A DNA stretch of 64,000 nucleotides, from contig CP134536.1 of the NCBI GenBank assembly GCA_031826515.1, forward strand, positions 3,106,501 to 3,170,500, given 5' to 3'. Below are positions 60,301 through 64,000 of the stretch, in pieces. Origin of the DNA: Flavobacteriaceae bacterium HL-DH10. Lineage in GTDB: Bacteria; Bacteroidota; Bacteroidia; Flavobacteriales; Flavobacteriaceae. The notes beneath the pieces were generated by a model. That model did not search any database, was not told the origin of the DNA, and saw only the letters and a list, made by a program, of their open reading frames with translations. The position numbers were made by a program, and so were the translations under genes. How positions within the stretch are numbered: position 1 is the first letter of the stretch; every line of letters begins with the position of its first letter.

Positions 60301-60604
60301 TAATGCTGCCTACCCAAGAATGACATTTCATACAGCTAGAGCCAATTGGAACTGGAAAAATAATGACTTTATGATGCAGAACAACCGTTATATCAGGTTG
60401 AAGTCATTGGTGTTTGGTTATACGTTAGAAAACCTTAAAATTGGAAATGGTTCTTTGGATAGGTTCCGTATCTATTTTTCAGGGAACGACCTGTTTGAAT
60501 TGACAAGTGTTAAAGATGGCTGGGATCCTGAATTTGGATCGAGTAGCAATAGCTCGTATCCATTTAATAGAACCTATTCACTTGGTCTAAATATAACATT
60601 CTAA
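57392..60604 (+). CDS. SusC/RagA TonB-dependent outer-membrane transporter (right-hand locus)
   Basis: A 1070-residue SusC-type transporter with a signal peptide (about 1-33), a carboxypeptidase-regulatory-like domain (TGKITSASDGQPLPGATV), the plug segment VIVGYGQQKKATLTGAIE, PLIVIDGVPA and ANGVILVETKRGKSG. The barrel ends SLGLNITF. It imports oligosaccharides of the right-hand glycan in partnership with the SusD 5 bp downstream. It is the first gene of HTCS unit 3. Confidence 0.97.
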   Translation: MKKTYFAKVKSRMGSLIGVFLLCSMFSNLHALPDDISTEVDIILTKVTGKITSASDGQPLPGATVMVKGTSKGVVSNFDGDYEIEVNDPANAVLMISFIGFKTVEVPVNNQSVINIALEEDNALLEEVVIVGYGQQKKATLTGAIETISAAAFEDRAITNPALSLQGQTPGLVVTRGSSRPGNEGLKLQIRGVTSVNGGSPLIVIDGVPALNDSAFYNMNPDDIASISVLKDGAASIYGSRAANGVILVETKRGKSGEIKVNLTSNFRVNAIGIKPAVSGLRDYAALNIDATDQDLAYAGTAWYWGWVNRETLVRMRDEGPGIYTTQYWGDIYLGEGNRFNDMYGTSYSNQTNLSISGGSDRAKYRVSAGYAENVGNLKPSYDGKKQYNLRFNHSYKLSDKINIETGISYFRSHVSGPSGGLGITSLAYDPPLFPAKNPYGQWYANFGVAGNRHSIANVLEGGRDEAYADQLKLNMAVTYDITDNLNFRATASVDKEFLDQEIYKINIPTYTWFGEKAPESVNTTSSFEKKKKDISYQNFGAFLNYKKTFWEDHSFGVMVGTTSELRKTDDLYGYRQGFEDNGVYDLNVASPENNVTNAGGSSNWGFLSQLGRFNYGYKDKYLLEFTGRRDGTSKFHSDYRWSFFGGTSAGWVVTEESFMQDVSVLNFLKFKASYGEMGGQVGIGNHDYVSAINLGSAVFGTSASLQTTASIQGLTSLTRTWEKISVANYGAEFRLFDNKLAGSFDYFTKKNDGMLIAVNYPDLLGGTAPKTNSGLLEVKGWEAMLSWKSNIGDLKYNVSVNMSDTNNKLVSMEGVGIYKAGLNSTIEGYPLNSYFLYETDGFFANETEVDAYYAQLNNGGEIPNASNEAVRLRPGDTRKVNLDGDDVILGSGTIAGGDGDVKYMGDAAPHYTYGINLGFQYKGFDLSTFFQGVLNQNIVRTDGMAYPFVTVGNNQTTAYRGKTWTEENPNAAYPRMTFHTARANWNWKNNDFMMQNNRYIRLKSLVFGYTLENLKIGNGSLDRFRIYFSGNDLFELTSVKDGWDPEFGSSSNSSYPFNRTYSLGLNITF

Positions 60605-60608
60605 AAAA

Positions 60609-62381
60609 ATGAAAACAATGAAAAAAAATAATTTTATATGGATGCTGTTAGGAATATTAATTTCGTTAACAGCATGTGAAAAAGAGTTTCTGAATTTAGA
60701 ACTGCCAGATGCACTATCAGAATCATCTTACTACAAAACACCAGACCACTTTAGGACTGCGGCCAATAGTTTGTACAATAGTTTGTGGGCCTGGGGAGAT
60801 GCTCAAGGGCTTCTTTTGGACAGAGGATCTGACTTGAACACCTTTATTACAGGCTACGGACAAGGAAATATTAATCCAGGAAACACAGATTTTGTTTGGA
60901 CTAATTCCTATAAATATATTAGGGACGCCAATGTGCTTTTGCAAAAAGGCAACGAATATTCTGGAGCACCTGAAGAGATTGAACAATATGTTGCAGCCGC
61001 TAAATTTTTTAGGGCGTATCATTATTTCTTTCTACTCCAAAGGTTTGGTGGGGTACCTATTGTAACAACTGTGTTGGATGTAGATTCTCCAGAATTATCT
61101 AGTAGAAGAAACTCCCGTTACGAGTTACTGTTTCAGGTAAAGAGCGATTTAGAAGGGGCTATTGAAGGTTTGCCCAATGAAGCAAATATAGCCTCTAGTG
61201 ATAAAGGCCACATAAGCAAGGAAGCCGCACAGTCATTATTGGCAAAATCACTTTTGTTTGAAGCTACTTGGGAAAAATATGTAGGCACTTCGACCGATGG
61301 GGATGGAACTACTAATGGAGCAGGATCGACAAAGCCTACAGGGTATCCTTCTATGAACGACATGTTTCAACAAGCCGCAGATTTATCTAAAAGTGTTATG
61401 GATAGCGGTAATTTTGAGTTGTGGAACTACAATGAAGAGCTAAATAATTTGAGCATGTACTACCTCTTTAACTTAGAGGATGCTGGATCTAATCCAGCTG
61501 GACTGGACAAGTCAACGAACAAGGAGTTTATATTGTATAGTAAATATGATGTTGTGCTACGTCAAGGACGTACTAATATTAGTCACGCTTCTTATTACTC
61601 GTCAATAAACCAGAATTTTTTGGATATGTTCCTTATGACAGACGGTTTGCCAATCGATAAATCCCCGTTATTTCAAGGGTACAAGTCAAACTATGAGCAA
61701 TGGTTTGATCGTGATTACAGGCTATATGCATATGCTGGCGGTAACGAACAAGAGGTGGAAATATCAGAAGAAACACCAAAACTTTTAGAAGGAGGAGTTC
61801 CTTATTGGAACCGTAAATTCAGGTCTTATAACTATCCAAATTATAGGGAAGCGGCCACAGAGTCATCAGATTTTCCAATTATCAGGTTTGCAGAAGTGTA
61901 CTTAACGTATGCAGAAGCCTTATATGAATTAAATGGAGCGATTACTGATGGACAATTGAATGAGTCCTTAAATTTGGTAAGAGGACGTGCTGGTGTAGCT
62001 CCGTTAACCAATCAATTGGCTACTACCTATAGTTTGAATATTCTAGAAGAAATTAGAAGAGAAAGAACAGTAGAGTTGTTTCAGGAAAATAATAGGTTTA
62101 ACGACTTAAAGAGATGGGGTATAGCTGAAGAAGTGTTAAGTGCACCACTTTTCGGACCTATTATAGAAGGTACTGACTATGAAACCAATACGGATTTGTA
62201 CGATCCATCGAAATTTCAATTTGGGGAAGCCGTAAAACAGTACACGGCCGAAGGACCTAAGAGAGCGATAGTAGTTGATCCAAGTAGTAACAGAAGCTGG
62301 GCTCGTAAAAATTATTTAATTCCTATTCCTGTTGAAGAAATCAACTTAAATGGTAGTCTTCTACAAAACCCAGGGTATTAA
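60609..62381 (+). CDS. SusD/RagB family lipoprotein (right-hand locus)
   Basis: A 590-residue surface lipoprotein (lipobox SLTAC, cysteine about residue 23) that binds glycan above SusC. SusD hallmarks include FFRAYHYFFLLQRFGGVPIV, the C-terminal EIRRERTVELFQENNRFNDLKRWG and the final SLLQNPGY. The 5-bp gap to SusC implies coupled translation. The gene is followed 34 bp later by the TIG lipoprotein. Confidence 0.97.
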   Translation: MKTMKKNNFIWMLLGILISLTACEKEFLNLELPDALSESSYYKTPDHFRTAANSLYNSLWAWGDAQGLLLDRGSDLNTFITGYGQGNINPGNTDFVWTNSYKYIRDANVLLQKGNEYSGAPEEIEQYVAAAKFFRAYHYFFLLQRFGGVPIVTTVLDVDSPELSSRRNSRYELLFQVKSDLEGAIEGLPNEANIASSDKGHISKEAAQSLLAKSLLFEATWEKYVGTSTDGDGTTNGAGSTKPTGYPSMNDMFQQAADLSKSVMDSGNFELWNYNEELNNLSMYYLFNLEDAGSNPAGLDKSTNKEFILYSKYDVVLRQGRTNISHASYYSSINQNFLDMFLMTDGLPIDKSPLFQGYKSNYEQWFDRDYRLYAYAGGNEQEVEISEETPKLLEGGVPYWNRKFRSYNYPNYREAATESSDFPIIRFAEVYLTYAEALYELNGAITDGQLNESLNLVRGRAGVAPLTNQLATTYSLNILEEIRRERTVELFQENNRFNDLKRWGIAEEVLSAPLFGPIIEGTDYETNTDLYDPSKFQFGEAVKQYTAEGPKRAIVVDPSSNRSWARKNYLIPIPVEEINLNGSLLQNPGY

Positions 62382-62414
62382 TCTCGTAGTGTGTAATATT
62401 TTAAAAAAGAACAA

Positions 62415-63626
62415 ATGAAAAAATTAAGTTTTAGATATAAAATAGGTATTTTGGCCTTAGCCAGTATATTTGTGGCTATAGTTTCGTGTCAGGAAGAGTA
62501 CGATCCTGATCTAGTAACATACCCCGAAATTACTGTAGATGGGTTTTCCCCAAGTGAAGGATATCCAGGTTCTATAGTTACCATTACGGGAAGTAATTTT
62601 GGAGATCGATTTGAAGCTGCAAAAATAAGCTTCAATGGAGAACTCGTTACCGACTTTGTGAGTTATCAAGAGAACATAATGGAAGTAAGAGTTCCCCAAG
62701 GTGCAACCAATGGGAAACTCTCTGTTCAGGTATGGACACATGTTAAAGATTCCATAGGCAGCTATGCGGTAAAACAATTGCCAAAAATGGATTCCACCAA
62801 GGCTGAAAATGGTTCAAATATCACTTTCCCTGGAGATGTGGTTACCATTATCGGAAGTAATTTTGGTATTGATGCAACTGCCCTTGTTATTACTTTCAAT
62901 GGAACTACTGCAGAGATTGTTTCAATTCAGGATAATGAAATAAAAGTGATTGCTCCTGAAGGGTTTGCGACAGGATATATAGACCTTACCATAGGAGGTT
63001 CTACCGTAGTAGGCTCTACCGTAATGATAAATCCTACTGCGTCTGGTGATATTACACCTTATTTCTTAGCAAATACTGGAGTTGTAGATGCTCAAGGAGG
63101 AGGGTTTGGATTTAGTGAAGATAGTGGTACTGGTAGATATAGAATACTTTCGGAACCATGGATAACAAATAGCGCTGGAAAGAATAAGAGCGGTATTGGT
63201 GGCTGGGGACGTGAACAATGGAATGGTCGTGAAGGATATATATGCTGGGAAACATGGGGCAATACACCAGTCGATAACGGTATAATCTATCAACCAACAT
63301 CTTTTGCGTTGCCAGTTGGGAGTTATACGATAACACTTAATTATTATTCTGAAACTCAAATGGATTCTTCGGTTTATTTAGAAGTTGCGGCAGGAGGAAA
63401 TGGTATTCCCAATCTGGCCAATATTTCAACAGCATTGGCGTCCGTTATGCTTTATAATGGAGCTACGATTGGTGAGACTTCGCCAAGCTTTGCAGGAGAG
63501 GCAACACTCGATTTTACTGTGGAAACTTCGCAAGTAGTGTCGATAGGTTTCTTAGGCAACTTGAAAGGTAGGGATTCAAAAGGTAATTACTTTTTAGGAA
63601 AATGGATTAAATTAGTTAAAAACTAA
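62415..63626 (+). CDS. TIG/IPT-domain surface glycan-binding lipoprotein (SusE/F position)
   Basis: A 403-residue lipoprotein (lipobox AIVSC, cysteine about residue 25). Two TIG/IPT Ig-like domains lie in tandem (about 38-117, GFSPSEGYPGSIVTITGSNFG, and about 120-205, FPGDVVTIIGSNFGIDA). A C-terminal beta-sandwich (about 210-403, with GWGREQWNGREGYICWETWG) is rich in exposed tryptophans and is the likely glycan-binding part. It is the last gene of HTCS unit 3 and is expected to help the SusCD pair capture polysaccharide. No catalytic motif is seen. Confidence 0.88.
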   Translation: MKKLSFRYKIGILALASIFVAIVSCQEEYDPDLVTYPEITVDGFSPSEGYPGSIVTITGSNFGDRFEAAKISFNGELVTDFVSYQENIMEVRVPQGATNGKLSVQVWTHVKDSIGSYAVKQLPKMDSTKAENGSNITFPGDVVTIIGSNFGIDATALVITFNGTTAEIVSIQDNEIKVIAPEGFATGYIDLTIGGSTVVGSTVMINPTASGDITPYFLANTGVVDAQGGGFGFSEDSGTGRYRILSEPWITNSAGKNKSGIGGWGREQWNGREGYICWETWGNTPVDNGIIYQPTSFALPVGSYTITLNYYSETQMDSSVYLEVAAGGNGIPNLANISTALASVMLYNGATIGETSPSFAGEATLDFTVETSQVVSIGFLGNLKGRDSKGNYFLGKWIKLVKN

Positions 63627-63638
63627 ATATTTATTTTT

Positions 63639-63670
63639 TAGAAACACCCCTTAATTAAGGGGTGTTTCTA
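63639..63670 (+). terminator. Intrinsic terminator after the SusCD/TIG unit
   Basis: A perfect 32-bp palindrome, TAGAAACACCCCTTAA and its complement, flanked by an A/T-rich tail (ATTTTAACTT). It is 13 bp after the TIG lipoprotein stop and closes unit 3. Confidence 0.9.
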
Positions 63671-63845
63671 ATTTTAACTTATCCAAAGGATTAAACTTTT
63701 GAAAATTATATTGATTCAACTACCACTAACTAAATAATTCTAAATAAAAAAACAAGCATAAAAATTTTACTGATAATAAGAGTTAATTTTTGTACAAATT
63801 TTGTTTAACGTTCTAAAATTATAGAACATAAATTAATTATAAACA

Positions 63846-64000
63846 ATGAAAACAATACTACTCAAAACAAAAAACCTATGCCTCTTTTTGGTTGGTTTTT
63901 TACTAGCCTTTCAGGCCACGGCACAGGAGTTTGTGCATCCGGGAGGTCTCCATACACTGGAAGAGCTCAACCGCATGAAAGAGAAAGTTGCTGCAGGGGA
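63846..64000 (+). CDS. Alginate-lyase-like secreted enzyme, 5' end only
   Basis: The first 51 residues are visible and the gene runs off the right edge. A signal peptide (about 1-26, ending QATAQ) is followed by FVHPGGLHTLEELNRMKEKV, the usual opening of PF05426 alginate-lyase-fold proteins in Bacteroidota (PL5/PL38 and relatives). It would be a second lyase for the right-hand locus. With so little sequence the family is tentative. No HTCS-type promoter is visible in the 220 bp before it. Confidence 0.6.
   Translation, partial: MKTILLKTKNLCLFLVGFLLAFQATAQEFVHPGGLHTLEELNRMKEKVAAG

Noticed and set aside
43092-64000. Assigning the right-hand locus to ulvan
   Set aside because: Lyase, GH88 and GH43 would fit, but no sulfatase, rhamnosidase or recognisable ulvan lyase motif is visible in the window.

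Overview
The window is low-GC DNA from a marine-type Bacteroidota, most likely a member of the Flavobacteriaceae. The signs are three SusC/SusD pairs, a hybrid two-component regulator, a type IX secretion C-terminal sorting domain, lipoprotein signals ending in (S/T)xC-type lipoboxes, and promoters with a TAnnTTTG-like -7 box instead of sigma70 boxes. I see no rRNA, tRNA, CRISPR array or insertion sequence.

Left half (1-34769). This half looks like one co-regulated system for hydroxyproline-rich glycoprotein. On the minus strand sits a complete 4-hydroxyproline catabolic operon: Pyr4H2C deaminase, 2-oxoglutarate-semialdehyde dehydrogenase, 4-hydroxyproline epimerase and D-hydroxyproline dehydrogenase. 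An Xaa-Pro peptidase ends it, and an AraC regulator is divergent. Beside it are a DPP-IV-like S9 peptidase, a LamG protein cut by the left edge, a surface zinc metallopeptidase, a GH127 beta-L-arabinofuranosidase with its cysteine/glutamate site intact, a very large FG-GAP/ASPIC-vanadium-haloperoxidase fusion, a surface glycan-binding lipoprotein, two tandem SusC/SusD pairs and a GH2 beta-galactosidase. Five intergenic regions that head these transcription units share a near-palindrome, GATAATATAGTATC. Each copy is followed 42-44 bp later by a TAnnTTTN -7 box and is oriented with the gene. This is the best evidence that sugar removal, proteolysis and hydroxyproline breakdown form one regulon.

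Middle (35390-37537). A self-contained AraC regulator and iron-dependent alcohol dehydrogenase pair, closed by a strong terminator.

Right half (38366-64000). A second polysaccharide utilization locus run by a 1415-residue hybrid two-component system. Unit 1 encodes a heparinase-like lyase, GH43, GH28, a DUF4861 protein and a second GH43. Unit 2 encodes GH88, a sugar MFS porter and GH97. Unit 3 encodes SusC, SusD and a TIG-domain lipoprotein. A further alginate-lyase-like gene is cut by the right edge. Each unit is preceded by a 12-bp direct repeat with 21-bp spacing, then a TAnnATTG box exactly 33 bp after the start of the second repeat, which fits binding by the AraC output domain of the hybrid regulator. 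The enzyme set points to a uronic-acid polysaccharide with pentose branches; the exact glycan is not determined. Three intercistronic leaders inside these units share a related sequence element.
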